From assembly GCF_009184905.1 (NCBI RefSeq), contig NZ_WESC01000007.1, positions 124,001 through 188,000 on the forward strand: DNA of 64,000 bases. Direction: 5' to 3'. A program made the position numbers and the translations under genes. Source of the stretch: Parvibaculum sedimenti (GTDB lineage: Bacteria > Pseudomonadota > Alphaproteobacteria > Parvibaculales > Parvibaculaceae). Numbering within the stretch: the stretch's first letter is position 1; every line of letters starts with the position of its first letter. This document shows, one piece after another, positions 54,033-63,613 of this stretch. Below the pieces are notes generated by a model. It saw nothing but the letters and a program-made list of their open reading frames with translations. It did not search any database and had not been told where the DNA came from.

Positions 54033-55054
54033 TCCAGCCGCACCGACAGCACCAGCGCGCCGACGCCGAAGGTGACGGCAGCGAGCCACACGAACCCTCC
54101 GAGCGCCGGAAGCGAAATCCCGATCCAGAGCAGAAGCGTCGCCGCGACGATGCCGCCGATCACGCGCGCGGTTCTATCATAGGTCGTTCCGATGCGACCC
54201 GCGACAAGCTCGCCTATCGCCATGATGGCGATGACGAGGCCGATCACCATGCCGAGCGGCCAAAGCAGAATAACGATGAAGGCGAGCGGCAGGCCGATGA
54301 TGGTAACGGCGGATATGACCGCCAGTATGGGCGTGCCGATCAGCCAGACGAGACCGACAAGAAACGCAAAGGCCGGTTGCGCCCCGGCCGCCTCGCTGAG
54401 ACGCGCGGCGCCTGCAGGCGCGGCCAGCGCGACGATCCCCGCGAGAAGACCAAAGAAAATGGCCCCCGGCCACGAAAGCCGGTAGCCGGGCGCCGGCCAG
54501 CGGTCGCTCCAGTTTCTCTCCGTATACGGCCTGTATGGCTCCGACCCATCATAATGCGGCTCGCGAGGCTTCGTCGCCTCGTCCCAAACCTTCGAGCGCA
54601 TGGCGCCCTTGATTCTCGCTCCGGTATCGACTTCGGCAGGACCGGCGGAGAAGTAGTTCACATTGCCCTCGACCCACGCATCGGGACCGAAGACCACATG
54701 AACGCCATAAAACGTGACGTCGCCCTTCACGTGGCCGTTGATGAGCGCGTCCTGCGCGCGGATGGAAAGATCGCCCTTGATGTCGCCTTCCGTCGCGACG
54801 CGGCGTCCGGCGATCCAGACATCGCCGCCCACCTTCACATCGCGCGTGATGGCAACGGTCTCGCCGGTAATGGTGAGCGCCCCCGCGACATTGCTATCGA
54901 CCGTTACGTCCCGCCCGGCGAGATAGACCGTGTCGCCGCTGCCCCATTCAACGGAGGCAGGCGTCGCGCCCTTGGCGATGGCAGCGTCTGCAGGGACTGC
55001 AAACAGAAGCAGACCCGTCAGCGCCATGAATGCGGCTGGAAATCCGGTACGCAT
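54029..55054 (-). CDS. Membrane protein with a polymer-forming (bactofilin-like) periplasmic domain
   Basis: 341 residues from ATG 55054 (GGAGGAGGG upstream). A signal peptide (about 1-24) is followed by a right-handed beta-helix (about 35-160) made of turns such as [35 protein letters not shown], which resembles polymer-forming cytoskeletal (bactofilin) repeats. The C-terminal half has about four or five membrane segments. Similar DUF8173-like proteins with this domain order are known but not understood. It overlaps lipB tail-to-tail and is followed by nothing on its own strand. Confidence 0.75.
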   Translation of the reverse strand: MRTGFPAAFMALTGLLLFAVPADAAIAKGATPASVEWGSGDTVYLAGRDVTVDSNVAGALTITGETVAITRDVKVGGDVWIAGRRVATEGDIKGDLSIRAQDALINGHVKGDVTFYGVHVVFGPDAWVEGNVNYFSAGPAEVDTGARIKGAMRSKVWDEATKPREPHYDGSEPYRPYTERNWSDRWPAPGYRLSWPGAIFFGLLAGIVALAAPAGAARLSEAAGAQPAFAFLVGLVWLIGTPILAVISAVTIIGLPLAFIVILLWPLGMVIGLVIAIMAIGELVAGRIGTTYDRTARVIGGIVAATLLLWIGISLPALGGFVWLAAVTFGVGALVLSVRLD

Positions 55055-55130
55055 GGAACCCTCCTCCTTGAGGTCAACCAAGGCTCGCGTCATTGCGCGG
55101 GGGTGTCAACCGCAAGCCCATAAAAGCAAA

Positions 55131-55153
55131 CACCCCGGCACAAGGCCGGGGTG
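55131..55153 (-). terminator. Intrinsic terminator of the propionyl-CoA carboxylase unit
   Basis: CACCCCGGC (55131-55139) and GCCGGGGTG (55145-55153) form a perfect 9-bp stem with a 5-base loop. On the minus strand it is followed by TTTGCTTTTAT, so it should end the pccB-pccA transcript 28 bases after the pccA stop. Confidence 0.85.
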
Positions 55154-55180
55154 AAAGTGTTCGATTTATGCGCTCGCTTC

Positions 55181-57208
55181 TTACTTCGTCTCGAAGTCGA
55201 ACTCCATGATGACGGCATCGACCGCCAGGCTGTCGCCCGGTTTCGCCTCGATGGAGGCAATCGTGCAATCCTTCTCGGCGCGGAGGATGTTTTCCATCTT
55301 CATCGCTTCGACGATTGCCAGCGGCTCGCCGGCCTTCACTTCCTGGCCGACTTCCACCGCAATCGACTTCACGAGGCCGGGCATGGGGCACAGCAGATAC
55401 TTCGACGTATCGGCGGCGACCTTTTCCGGCATCAGCAGGTTCAGGCGATGGCCGAGCTGCGTACGCACCACGGCCGCAACCGTCGCGCCACGATAGCGCA
55501 GGCGATAGCCCTGCTTCGCGCGATCAATCTGCACAGCGATTTCCTCGCCATTCACCGTGCCAACAAAAACCGACTGTCCCGGCGTCCATTCGCTGTCCAC
55601 AACGAAGGTCTGAGCGTCGCTGTCGTCAAGACCGGAAAGCGTGATCTCCAGACCGTCCTCGACGAAATCGGCCTTCGCCCTCTGGTGCCACGTATCAAGG
55701 CTCACCACCCAATCCTCGGGCAGCTTGCGCGGACGGCCCGAAAGCTGGCCGCTGATCTGCACAGCGCGGGCGGCATGAAGCTCGTTCATGTAAACCGCGA
55801 TGGCAGCGAGCTTGCGGCGGCGTTCATCACCCAGTTCGACGCCGTGAAAACCTTCCGGATATTCCTCGGCGATGAAGCCCGTCGTGATGTTACCCGACCG
55901 GAAGCGCGGATGCTCCATGATCGCGCCAAGGAAGGGGATGTTGTGCTGGATGCCGTCGATGCGGAACTCGTCCAGCGCGATGGACATATAGTCGATGGCG
56001 CTGGCGCGATCCGGACCGTGTGTGCAGAGCTTGGCGATCATCGGATCGTAATAGATCGAGATTTCGCCGCCTTCATAAACGCCGGTATCGTTGCGGATGG
56101 TAAGGCCGTTCTCGGCGCCTTCCGCCGGCGGCTGATAGCGCACGAGGCGACCGGTCGAAGGCAGGAAGTTGCGATAGGGATCTTCCGCATAGATGCGGCT
56201 TTCCATCGCCCAGCCGTTGATCTTCACATCGGCCTGCGTGATCGAGAGCTTCTCGCCTGCAGCGACGCGGATCATCTGCTCCACAAGGTCGATGCCGGTG
56301 ATGAGTTCGGTCACCGGATGCTCGACCTGAAGGCGCGTGTTCATTTCGAGGAAGTAGAAATTGCGGTCCTTGTCGACGATGAATTCGACGGTGCCCGCGC
56401 TTTCGTAATCCACGGCCTTGGCGAGCGCGACGGCCTGCTCGCCCATCGCCCGCCTTGTCTTCTCATCGAGGAAAGGCGACGGCGCCTCTTCGATGACCTT
56501 CTGGTTGCGGCGCTGGATCGAGCACTCGCGCTCGTTCACATAGATGACGTTGCCATGCTTGTCGCCGAGCACCTGGATTTCGATGTGGCGCGGCTGCGTG
56601 ACGAACTTCTCGATGAAGACGCGGTCGTCGCCGAAGCTCGACTTGGCTTCCGACATCGAAGCAGCAAAGCCTTCCGCCACTTCCTTCTCGGACCATGCGA
56701 TGCGCATGCCCTTGCCGCCGCCGCCCGCCGACGCCTTGATCATGACCGGATAGCCGATCTCATTGGCGATCTTCACGGCTTCGATGGCATCGACGATCAC
56801 GCCGAGATAGCCCGGAACGGTCGAGACTTTCGCCGCATTGGCGAATTTCTTCGACTCGATCTTGTCGCCCATGACCTCGACGGCTTTGACGTTCGGACCG
56901 ATGAAGGCAATCCCTGCCTCCTTCAGCGCGACGGCGAACTTCGAGTTCTCGGACAGGAAGCCGTATCCCGGATGAACCGCTTCGGCGCCCGTCTGCTTGC
57001 AGGCGTCGATGATCTTTTCGATGATCAGATAGGACTGAGCAGCTGCGGGCGCGCCGATATGGACGGCTTCATCCGCCATCTCGACATGCAGCGCGTCCTT
57101 GTCGGCGTCGGAATAGACGGCGACAGTCTTGATGCCCATCTTGCGCGCCGTCTTGATGACGCGGCAGGCAATCTCGCCTCGGTTGGCGATCAGGATTTTC
57201 TTGAACAT
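55181..57208 (-). CDS. pccA: Propionyl-CoA carboxylase alpha subunit
   Basis: 675 residues. The biotin carboxylase domain starts KILIANRGEIACRVIKTARKMG and continues with SAGGGGKGMR and the catalytic MNTRLQVEHPVTE. The middle holds the BT linker domain and the C-terminal biotin carrier domain has EAMKMENIL (about residue 638). The whole pattern is that of PccA, which with PccB carboxylates propionyl-CoA to methylmalonyl-CoA from odd-chain fatty acids and branched amino acids. pccB is 10 bases upstream, same strand, and a terminator follows. The similarity to mccA is by common descent; the sequence details identify PCC. Confidence 0.95.
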   Translation of the reverse strand: MFKKILIANRGEIACRVIKTARKMGIKTVAVYSDADKDALHVEMADEAVHIGAPAAAQSYLIIEKIIDACKQTGAEAVHPGYGFLSENSKFAVALKEAGIAFIGPNVKAVEVMGDKIESKKFANAAKVSTVPGYLGVIVDAIEAVKIANEIGYPVMIKASAGGGGKGMRIAWSEKEVAEGFAASMSEAKSSFGDDRVFIEKFVTQPRHIEIQVLGDKHGNVIYVNERECSIQRRNQKVIEEAPSPFLDEKTRRAMGEQAVALAKAVDYESAGTVEFIVDKDRNFYFLEMNTRLQVEHPVTELITGIDLVEQMIRVAAGEKLSITQADVKINGWAMESRIYAEDPYRNFLPSTGRLVRYQPPAEGAENGLTIRNDTGVYEGGEISIYYDPMIAKLCTHGPDRASAIDYMSIALDEFRIDGIQHNIPFLGAIMEHPRFRSGNITTGFIAEEYPEGFHGVELGDERRRKLAAIAVYMNELHAARAVQISGQLSGRPRKLPEDWVVSLDTWHQRAKADFVEDGLEITLSGLDDSDAQTFVVDSEWTPGQSVFVGTVNGEEIAVQIDRAKQGYRLRYRGATVAAVVRTQLGHRLNLLMPEKVAADTSKYLLCPMPGLVKSIAVEVGQEVKAGEPLAIVEAMKMENILRAEKDCTIASIEAKPGDSLAVDAVIMEFDFETK

Positions 57209-57218
57209 GCGATCGCCC

Positions 57219-58751
57219 TCAGAGCGGAATGTTGTCGTGCTTCTTCCACGGGGCTTCGACTTCCTTGTTGCGAAGGAGAGCCAGCGCCCGCGCCACGCGC
57301 ACTCGCGTCGAGTGCGGCATGATCACTTCGTCGATATAGCCGCGTTCGGCGGCGACGAAGGGATTGAGGAAGCGATCTTCATAGGTCTTGGTGTGCGCGG
57401 CGATCTTCTCCGGATCGCCGAGGTCCTGGCGATGGATGATCTCGACCGCGCCCTTCGCGCCCATGACCGCGATTTCAGCGGTCGGCCAGGCGTAGTTCAA
57501 ATCGCCGCGAATATGCTTCGACGACATGACGTCATAGGCGCCGCCATAGGCCTTGCGCGTGATGACGGTGATTTTCGGCACCGTCGCCTCGGTATAGGCG
57601 AAGAGAAGCTTCGCGCCGTGCTTGATGAGGCCGCCGTACTCCTGCGCGGTGCCCGGCAGGAAGCCCGGCACATCCACGAAGGTGACGATCGGAATGCTGA
57701 AACAGTCGCAGAAGCGCACGAAGCGCGCGGCCTTGCGGCTGGCGTCGGAGTCGAGCACGCCCGCAAGAACCATCGGCTGGTTCGCGACGACGCCGACAGT
57801 GCGGCCTTCGATGCGGGCGAAGCCGGTGACGATGTTCTTCGCGAAGCTTTCCTGAATCTCGAAGAAATCGCCCTCGTCCACGACCTTAAGGATCAGTTCC
57901 TTCATGTCGTAGGGCATGTTCGGGTTCGCCGGGATCAGCGTGTCGAGCGACATCTCGATGCGCTTGGCGTCGTCGTAATAGGGACGCTCCGGCACATCGT
58001 CGCGGTTCGACGATGGCAGGAAGTCGATCAGGCGGCGGATCTGGCCGAGCGTGATGACATCATTGTCCCAGGCGCCATCGGCGACCGACGACTTGACGGT
58101 ATGGACAGACGCGCCGCCAAGCTGTTCCGACGTAACGGTTTCGTTCGTCACCGTCTTCACAACGTCCGGGCCGGTCACGAACATGTAGGACGTGTCGCGG
58201 ACCATGAAGATGAAGTCCGTCATGGCCGGCGAATAAACGTCGCCGCCCGCGCATGGTCCCATGATGACGGAGATCTGCGGAATGACGCCCGAGGCGAGCA
58301 CATTGCGCGTGAAGACCTCGCCATAGCCGCCGAGCGCGTCCACGCCTTCCTGAATGCGCGCGCCGCCCGCGTCGAAGAGGCCGATGATCGGCGCGCCATT
58401 GCGCAGCGCCATATCCTGGATCTTCGTCATCTTCTTCGCATGCGCTTTGGAGAGCGAGCCGCCGAAGACGGTGAAATCCTTCACGAAGATATAGACGGGA
58501 CGGCCATTGACCGTGCCCCAACCCGTCACGACGCCGTCGCCCGGAATCTTCTGCTTTTCCATGCCGAAGTCGTGGCAATCATGCTCGACGAACATGTCGA
58601 ACTCCTCGAAGGAGCCCTCATCGAGCAGAAGCTCGATGCGCTCGCGCGCCGTGAGCTTGCCGCGTGCATGCTGAGCGTCGATGCGCTTCTGGCCGCCGCC
58701 GAGTCTGGCAACGTTCCTGCGCTCTTCGAGCTGGCGAATAATCTCTTTCAT
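57219..58751 (-). CDS. pccB: Propionyl-CoA carboxylase beta subunit
   Basis: 510 residues from ATG 58751 ([12 protein letters not shown]). Segments [77 protein letters not shown] and the second-half [16 protein letters not shown] are the PCC beta carboxyltransferase signature. It transfers the carboxyl group from biotin to propionyl-CoA. The frame continues open upstream but includes no family sequence. It opens the pccB-pccA unit, which must feed methylmalonyl-CoA mutase, not found here. Confidence 0.96.
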   Translation of the reverse strand: MKEIIRQLEERRNVARLGGGQKRIDAQHARGKLTARERIELLLDEGSFEEFDMFVEHDCHDFGMEKQKIPGDGVVTGWGTVNGRPVYIFVKDFTVFGGSLSKAHAKKMTKIQDMALRNGAPIIGLFDAGGARIQEGVDALGGYGEVFTRNVLASGVIPQISVIMGPCAGGDVYSPAMTDFIFMVRDTSYMFVTGPDVVKTVTNETVTSEQLGGASVHTVKSSVADGAWDNDVITLGQIRRLIDFLPSSNRDDVPERPYYDDAKRIEMSLDTLIPANPNMPYDMKELILKVVDEGDFFEIQESFAKNIVTGFARIEGRTVGVVANQPMVLAGVLDSDASRKAARFVRFCDCFSIPIVTFVDVPGFLPGTAQEYGGLIKHGAKLLFAYTEATVPKITVITRKAYGGAYDVMSSKHIRGDLNYAWPTAEIAVMGAKGAVEIIHRQDLGDPEKIAAHTKTYEDRFLNPFVAAERGYIDEVIMPHSTRVRVARALALLRNKEVEAPWKKHDNIPL

Positions 58752-58861
58752 TCCGCACCCTGAGACCCTGGGCCGAACGTACCGGCCGGGCATTGTCGAG
58801 ATGGTGGTTGACCGGAAAACGGGGCTCCAAAAGGCCACCGCCCGGCTCCTTGCGAGGGCCT

Positions 58862-58891
58862 TGAATAGCACCCAAAGCGTAAAATTGCCAA
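58862..58891 (-). promoter_or_regulatory. Candidate promoter upstream of pccB
   Basis: On the minus strand TTGGCA (58886-58891) and TATTCA (58862-58867) are 18 bases apart, about 110 bases before the pccB start. One mismatch in the -35 and a moderate -10. No regulator or operator is recognised in this 180-base gap. Confidence 0.3.
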
Positions 58892-58931
58892 TGGCTTGGC
58901 GGGTGTTTTGGAGCCCCGGTTTTACGCAGCG

Positions 58932-59744
58932 TCAGACGGCAATCCCGCCGAGAAGGTCCAAAAAACGGGCAGTATCGGCGAGTTCTTCGCGCCGCATGGC
59001 GAGTCGAACCGCCTCATCTTCGTCCTCACCGCAGAGCTCCGCCTGCCACGCCTCATCCACATGGGAAGCGTCGAACGCCTGCCCTACATCGAGCCTGCCC
59101 TTCAGCAGCGCGAGGCCGATAATGGCCGAGCCAGTCAGCGTCACGGCGTTATGGAGTGCCGCGAGCGAAAAAGAGCCAATTTCGGTCAGGGCTGAACGGA
59201 GCGCGGCGAGCGCCTCCTCGTCCTGCGGAATGTGGGTAATGGCCTCGGTCACGCGGAGCCTGGCGCCGAAGGCCTCCGCCGCCCAGTCGACCAATGGCTG
59301 CCAATAGGCGGCATGGCGCCGGGCCAGTTCCGCCGGATTGTCGGTCCGATAGCAGATGAGGTCGGTGCCCGCGAAGGCCATGATGTCGGCAATCACCTCG
59401 CCGCGGCGCGGCTCCACCCGGTCGATCGCCGTGTTGGCGAGCTTGGTCAGCCACATGGTGCGAGGATCGATCTTCTCGCCTTGCCTCCCCCATTCCTCGG
59501 CCATGGCTTCCGCCAGCGCCGGCGTCGGCACCTTGAGGGGTCTGCGGGCGGGCGTTTTCACGCCGCGTCCGTCGAGCAGCACCGTGAAGCCATCGTCCAG
59601 CGGCGCCGCCTTCGCCTCCTTGTAGAAGCGTTTGGGCAGAGGCCGGAAGGTGTTGCGCCCCGGATGCTCGACCTGCTCGCCGAGCGCCCGGTTGCGCCCC
59701 AACTCCGAGAAGAGCGGGCCGAAAATGGAATCGTCGTCACTCAT
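58932..59744 (-). CDS. ATP12 family F1-ATPase assembly chaperone
   Basis: 270 residues. The ATP12 fold is shown by PKRFYKEAKAAPLDDGFTVLLDGRGVKTPARRPLKVPT, EWGRQGEKIDPRTMWLTKLANTAIDRV and DLICYRTDNPAELARR, followed by the conserved helical second half. ATP12 binds the F1 alpha subunit during ATP synthase assembly in mitochondria, and alphaproteobacteria share it. It is the last gene of a minus-strand run (rarA, crcB, rluA-like, HAD, asmA, ATP12), a conserved arrangement in the class. The gap to asmA is 20 bases. Confidence 0.94.
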   Translation of the reverse strand: MSDDDSIFGPLFSELGRNRALGEQVEHPGRNTFRPLPKRFYKEAKAAPLDDGFTVLLDGRGVKTPARRPLKVPTPALAEAMAEEWGRQGEKIDPRTMWLTKLANTAIDRVEPRRGEVIADIMAFAGTDLICYRTDNPAELARRHAAYWQPLVDWAAEAFGARLRVTEAITHIPQDEEALAALRSALTEIGSFSLAALHNAVTLTGSAIIGLALLKGRLDVGQAFDASHVDEAWQAELCGEDEDEAVRLAMRREELADTARFLDLLGGIAV

Positions 59745-59764
59745 ATTGGTTACTTTGCTATCGC

Positions 59765-61555
59765 TTACTTGCCGAAGAGGCCGCCAATGCCCTCGCCGAT
59801 GCCTTTGACAGCACCGCCGACACCCTTGGCCGCACCTTCCGCTGCACCGCCAACCGCGCTGCCGACGCCCTTCACCGCGCCGCCGACGCCACCAGAGTCC
59901 TGAGCCGCCGCAGCCGCAAGCTTCGCGCAGCCACCCGAACTCGCCGCGCCTCCATTGCCGCTGCTCATCAGCGGCAGGAGCGCGCCGACGCCGCCGGTCA
60001 GCGCCACGCCGCCAACCGCAGTCGCCACGCCGGTGACGACGCCCGTCCTGTCGAGCCCCGCCGAAGGGGCCGAAAGCGGACCCGAGACGCGGATCGGGAA
60101 AGCGACACTCATCAGGCTCGGATTCTTGGGCTTCGGATTGAGCAGCAAGTCGATCTGCTCCGTACCAAGATTGATCGTGCCGCCACCCGTAGTGATGAGG
60201 CTGTCGGTTTCCACAGCCAGCGCCTTGGAGGTGCCGACACCACCCTGGAAGTTGAACGCGCTCAAAGCGCAGACGAGCCTTGCCTTATCGCCGCTCTGGC
60301 CGCTCGGAATGATCGCCTTGGCGAGATCGTCCGACACGATCGCAAACATCTTCGAATTGACCGTGCCCTCACCCGTCGCAAGGTTGGTCATGCCGTTGAG
60401 GTTTGCCGCGATGTCGTGCAGCGACCTGCCGCGACCGCTAAGCTTTGCCGCAATATCGGCCTTGACGGAAAGAAGGTCCGTCACTTCGAGGTCTTTGAAC
60501 AGCTGGCCCAGATCAAGCGATGTCGTGCGCGCATCCAGCGACACAGTACGCGACCCGCCATTCGCCGCCACCGTCGCATTGATCGGCACGCCGCGATAAG
60601 CCGCACTTAACGGCGCATTGAGCTGGCCGTCCTTGAGCTTCACCGGCAGCTTCACATTGGTAAGTTCGACCTTGCCAAAGACGAGTGAACCGACGCTGAC
60701 GGCCACATCCGCATCTGCCGCACCGAGCTGATCGAGCGGAAGCGGATCGCGGCTGAAGACCGGCCCGCCTTTCGACTTGCCGCCGCCATCGCCCTTGGTG
60801 AAGGGCGTGAGGTCGAATTTGGGGCTCGTCAGCGCGCCGGTGATGTTGGGCTTCGCACCGCCAAGCGCCAGCGTAAGATCGCCCTTGGCGCTCGTGCCTG
60901 CCACGGTCACGGACACGTCTTTCAGCGAAATGTCGCCCACCGCCTGAAACACATCGGAGTCGAAGGCAACAGCAGAGCCGTTGACGTCGCCCTCGATCGT
61001 GGCATGAACACCACCGACCTTCTGCGCGATGCTGACCTTCTTGAAATCCGCCGTCGTTACCTTCTTCGTCGTGCCATCACGATAGGTAATCTTGAGGTTC
61101 GAGATCGCGACATTGGGAACGCCCGCGAGCGCCGGAGTGCCGCCCGCCTTGGTCGTGGCCTCTGCCTGCGCGGTACCGAACTCCCAGTTGCCCTTACCGG
61201 CCTTGTCCGTTTCGACATAGATGTCGGCATCGTCGAGCTCGACCGACTTCAGCGCTACCTGCCCCTTCAGCAGCGGCAGCACGGCGATCTTCAGCGCCAG
61301 CCGATCCGCCTTCATCATCTCCGGCTTCGTGCCCCAGTCGGCGTTGGCGAAGCTCACTTTCTCGGCGACCAGTTCAGGCTCCAGCGAGATGCCGATATGG
61401 AGGCGCCCGTCGATCTTGAGGGCGCGTCCCGTCGCCTTTTGCGCCGCCGCCTCGATCTGCGGCGAGAAACGCCCGAGATCGACGAAGCTCAGGCCGACAA
61501 CGCCGACGACCAGAACGATGATGACGAGAAGAAGCAACCGGCCAATGAATCTCAT
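59765..61555 (-). CDS. AsmA family envelope protein
   Basis: 596 residues with one N-terminal membrane anchor (about 5-25, LLLLVIIVLVVGVVGLSF) and a large periplasmic part. The AsmA pattern includes LKIDGRLHIGISLEPELVAEKVSFANADWG near the start, the repeated VALKSVELDDADIYVE-type modules, and the glycine-rich C-terminus. These long beta-rich proteins help lipid transport and outer-membrane integrity. It overlaps the HAD gene stop by 4 bases, so they form one unit. Confidence 0.9.
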   Translation of the reverse strand: MRFIGRLLLLVIIVLVVGVVGLSFVDLGRFSPQIEAAAQKATGRALKIDGRLHIGISLEPELVAEKVSFANADWGTKPEMMKADRLALKIAVLPLLKGQVALKSVELDDADIYVETDKAGKGNWEFGTAQAEATTKAGGTPALAGVPNVAISNLKITYRDGTTKKVTTADFKKVSIAQKVGGVHATIEGDVNGSAVAFDSDVFQAVGDISLKDVSVTVAGTSAKGDLTLALGGAKPNITGALTSPKFDLTPFTKGDGGGKSKGGPVFSRDPLPLDQLGAADADVAVSVGSLVFGKVELTNVKLPVKLKDGQLNAPLSAAYRGVPINATVAANGGSRTVSLDARTTSLDLGQLFKDLEVTDLLSVKADIAAKLSGRGRSLHDIAANLNGMTNLATGEGTVNSKMFAIVSDDLAKAIIPSGQSGDKARLVCALSAFNFQGGVGTSKALAVETDSLITTGGGTINLGTEQIDLLLNPKPKNPSLMSVAFPIRVSGPLSAPSAGLDRTGVVTGVATAVGGVALTGGVGALLPLMSSGNGGAASSGGCAKLAAAAAQDSGGVGGAVKGVGSAVGGAAEGAAKGVGGAVKGIGEGIGGLFGK

Positions 61556-62247
61556 TTAATTGTCCCCTTCGACAATGGCACCGTCCAGATCGTCTCCAGC
61601 GCTGGATGAAGCTCGGCGAAGTCCGACAGGATCACCGCCGCCCCCGACTGCGCGAGAACATCCGTGTCATGATAGCCCCAATCGACGCCAAAGGCATGCG
61701 TCCCGGCAGCGCGGGCCATATGAATATCGTATGACGTGTCTCCCACCAGAACCGTATCTCGGGGGCCGGCGCCCGCTTCCGCCATGGCGCGCTCCATCAT
61801 CATGGGATGGGGCTTCGAGGGCGCATCATCCGCCGTCTGAAGGGTAACGAAGAGGTGGATAAGATCATGCTGTTCGAGGGCGAGGCGCAACCCCTTCTGC
61901 GACTTGCCCGTGGCAATGCCGAGAAGCACGTCGTCCCGCGCCGCCAATTTTTCGATGGCTTCACGCGCGCCGGGGAAAAGCGGCTCGGCAAGCTCAGGCC
62001 GCGCGCGCAGATGATGGAAGGCGTCCTTGTAACCCTCGGTCACGGCCTTCCTGAGCAGCGGGTCCGTCTCCGGCAGAAGCGCCGCCAGCGCCTCGTCCAG
62101 CGAGAGGCCGACGATGGACAGAACCTCCTCGCGCGGCAGAGCCTCAAGCCCATGCGCCTCGAACGCATGGTTCATCGCCGCCACGATCATGTGCTGGCTG
62201 TCGATCAGTGTGCCGTCGCAATCGAAGACGACAAGGCGCGAGCTCAT
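61552..62247 (-). CDS. HAD-IA family phosphatase (phosphoglycolate phosphatase-like)
   Basis: 231 residues. Motif I VVFDCDGTLIDSQ (D9, D11), motif II GIATGKSQ, motif III around SKPHPMMME, and motif IV VGDTSYDI fit a Gph/YcjU-type hydrolase. It removes phosphate from small metabolites such as phosphoglycolate. In alphaproteobacteria this gene is often next to the rluA-like gene, as here (ATGA-type overlap). Substrate not proven. Confidence 0.9.
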   Translation of the reverse strand: MSSRLVVFDCDGTLIDSQHMIVAAMNHAFEAHGLEALPREEVLSIVGLSLDEALAALLPETDPLLRKAVTEGYKDAFHHLRARPELAEPLFPGAREAIEKLAARDDVLLGIATGKSQKGLRLALEQHDLIHLFVTLQTADDAPSKPHPMMMERAMAEAGAGPRDTVLVGDTSYDIHMARAAGTHAFGVDWGYHDTDVLAQSGAAVILSDFAELHPALETIWTVPLSKGTIK

Positions 62248-63236
62248 GGCTCCAGCCCATCAAAAGCGTGTTTCGCATCGCGCTCTTCGAAGGCAAGCAG
62301 CTCCCACGTCCTCTTCATATGCGGCGGAAGTTCCGCCTCCACAAAGAGGCGCTTGCCACCATCTGGATGCGCGATGTCGAGCGAGCGCGCATGAAGGTGA
62401 AGCTGGCGCGGAATTTCGCCGCCCGGATGCGCATCGACACCGCCATATTTTCCATCGCCGACAATCGGCGTTCCCATGGCGGCGGCATGAGCGCGGATCT
62501 GGTGGGTGCGGCCCGTCATGGGCATGAAGGCGACCCAGGCGAATTTCTGCGCCACGGTCGTCACCACCGAATAATGCGTGACGGCATATTTCGCGTCCTC
62601 GTCGCCCTTCTCGGCGGCGAAAACGCGCTCGGCGCGCGGTCCACCCTGCTTCGTCAGTGCAAGGTTGATCGTGCCCTGACGCGGGCTCGGAACGCCGACG
62701 ACGAGCGCCCAGTAAATCTTCTGCGCATCCTTCTGCTGGAAGGCGCGGGCAAGCGCCGTCGCCGCGCGGACATTCCGCGCCAGCACGATGACACCCGAGG
62801 TATCGCGGTCGAGCCGGTGAACGAGGCGCGGGCGCTCCTTCGCCTCGAACATCAGCGCGTCGAGCATGCCGTCGAGATGCCGCTCCGTCTTGGTGCCTCC
62901 CTGCACGGCAAGCCCCGAGGGCTTGTTTAGCACGATCACCGACTTGTCCTTGTAGATGACGCAGGCGCGGATCATTTCCGCATCGGCCTCGCTCACCGGC
63001 TTTTCAAGCTTGGGCGCGGGTTCCAGCGCCTCGCCGAGCGGCGGCACACGGACGATCTGCCCGGCCGCAAGTCGCGCGCTTGCCTTGGCCTTGACGCCGT
63101 CGACACGGACTTGCCCGGTACGCAGCAGCTTCTCGAGACGTCCATGCGTCAACGACGGGAAGCGGCGCTTGAACCAGCGGTCGAGGCGGATGCCGTCCTC
63201 CTCCTCCGTCACGTCGAGTTGCGCGACAGCACTCAT
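62244..63236 (-). CDS. RluA/RluC family pseudouridine synthase
   Basis: 330 residues from ATG 63236. An S4 RNA-binding domain (about 10-75: DGIRLDRWFKRRFP, then GQVRVDGVKAKASARLAAGQ) precedes the catalytic domain with the signature HRLDRDTSGVIVLA that contains the active aspartate. The end is GRTHQIRAHAAAMGTPIVGD. It converts specific uridines in rRNA (RluC-type positions) to pseudouridine. It overlaps the crcB stop (ATGA) and the following HAD gene by 4 bases. Confidence 0.94.
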   Translation of the reverse strand: MSAVAQLDVTEEEDGIRLDRWFKRRFPSLTHGRLEKLLRTGQVRVDGVKAKASARLAAGQIVRVPPLGEALEPAPKLEKPVSEADAEMIRACVIYKDKSVIVLNKPSGLAVQGGTKTERHLDGMLDALMFEAKERPRLVHRLDRDTSGVIVLARNVRAATALARAFQQKDAQKIYWALVVGVPSPRQGTINLALTKQGGPRAERVFAAEKGDEDAKYAVTHYSVVTTVAQKFAWVAFMPMTGRTHQIRAHAAAMGTPIVGDGKYGGVDAHPGGEIPRQLHLHARSLDIAHPDGGKRLFVEAELPPHMKRTWELLAFEERDAKHAFDGLEP

Positions 63237-63613
63237 GAAAACACCGCCCTTACAGTCCAAAGTCCGAGAAAAAGCGCCAGGATCGATCCGCCGACCGACC
63301 CCGCCAAATAAAGACCAGCAAGGCCGAAATCGTTCCGCTCGATCATGTTGCCCGTATCGAGCGCAAAGGCCGAGAATGTCGTGAAGCCGCCGAGAATGCC
63401 CGTCATCATGAAGCTGCGCATTTCCTGCGGTGCGTTGAACTTCAGCGCGAAGCTCTCCGCAACGGCACCCATGACGAAGCAGCCAAGAATGTTGACGACG
63501 AGGATGCCCCAGGGAAAGCCGGTGCCGAGCGCCTTCGTCACCTCGATGTTGAAGAGGTAGCGCAGCACGGAACCAATGGCGCCACCGACCGCAACGGCGA
63601 AAATGCTGTTCAC
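63233..63613 (-). CDS. crcB: Fluoride exporter CrcB
   Basis: 126 residues from GTG 63613, supported by AGGAG 8 bases upstream and by a GTGA overlap with the rarA stop; a TTG 30 bases earlier is also in frame. Four membrane segments and the motifs GGAIGSVLRYLF, NILGCFVMG and GGFTTFSAFA (the fluoride-conducting phenylalanine box) match CrcB/Fluc. It would expel fluoride as a dimer in the inner membrane. No fluoride riboswitch is visible since the gene lies inside an operon. Confidence 0.95.
   Translation of the reverse strand: MNSIFAVAVGGAIGSVLRYLFNIEVTKALGTGFPWGILVVNILGCFVMGAVAESFALKFNAPQEMRSFMMTGILGGFTTFSAFALDTGNMIERNDFGLAGLYLAGSVGGSILALFLGLWTVRAVFS

Noticed and set aside
55151-57322. Open frame antisense to pccA
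   Set aside because: Shadow of the conserved carboxylase; it also runs across the pccA start and terminator region.
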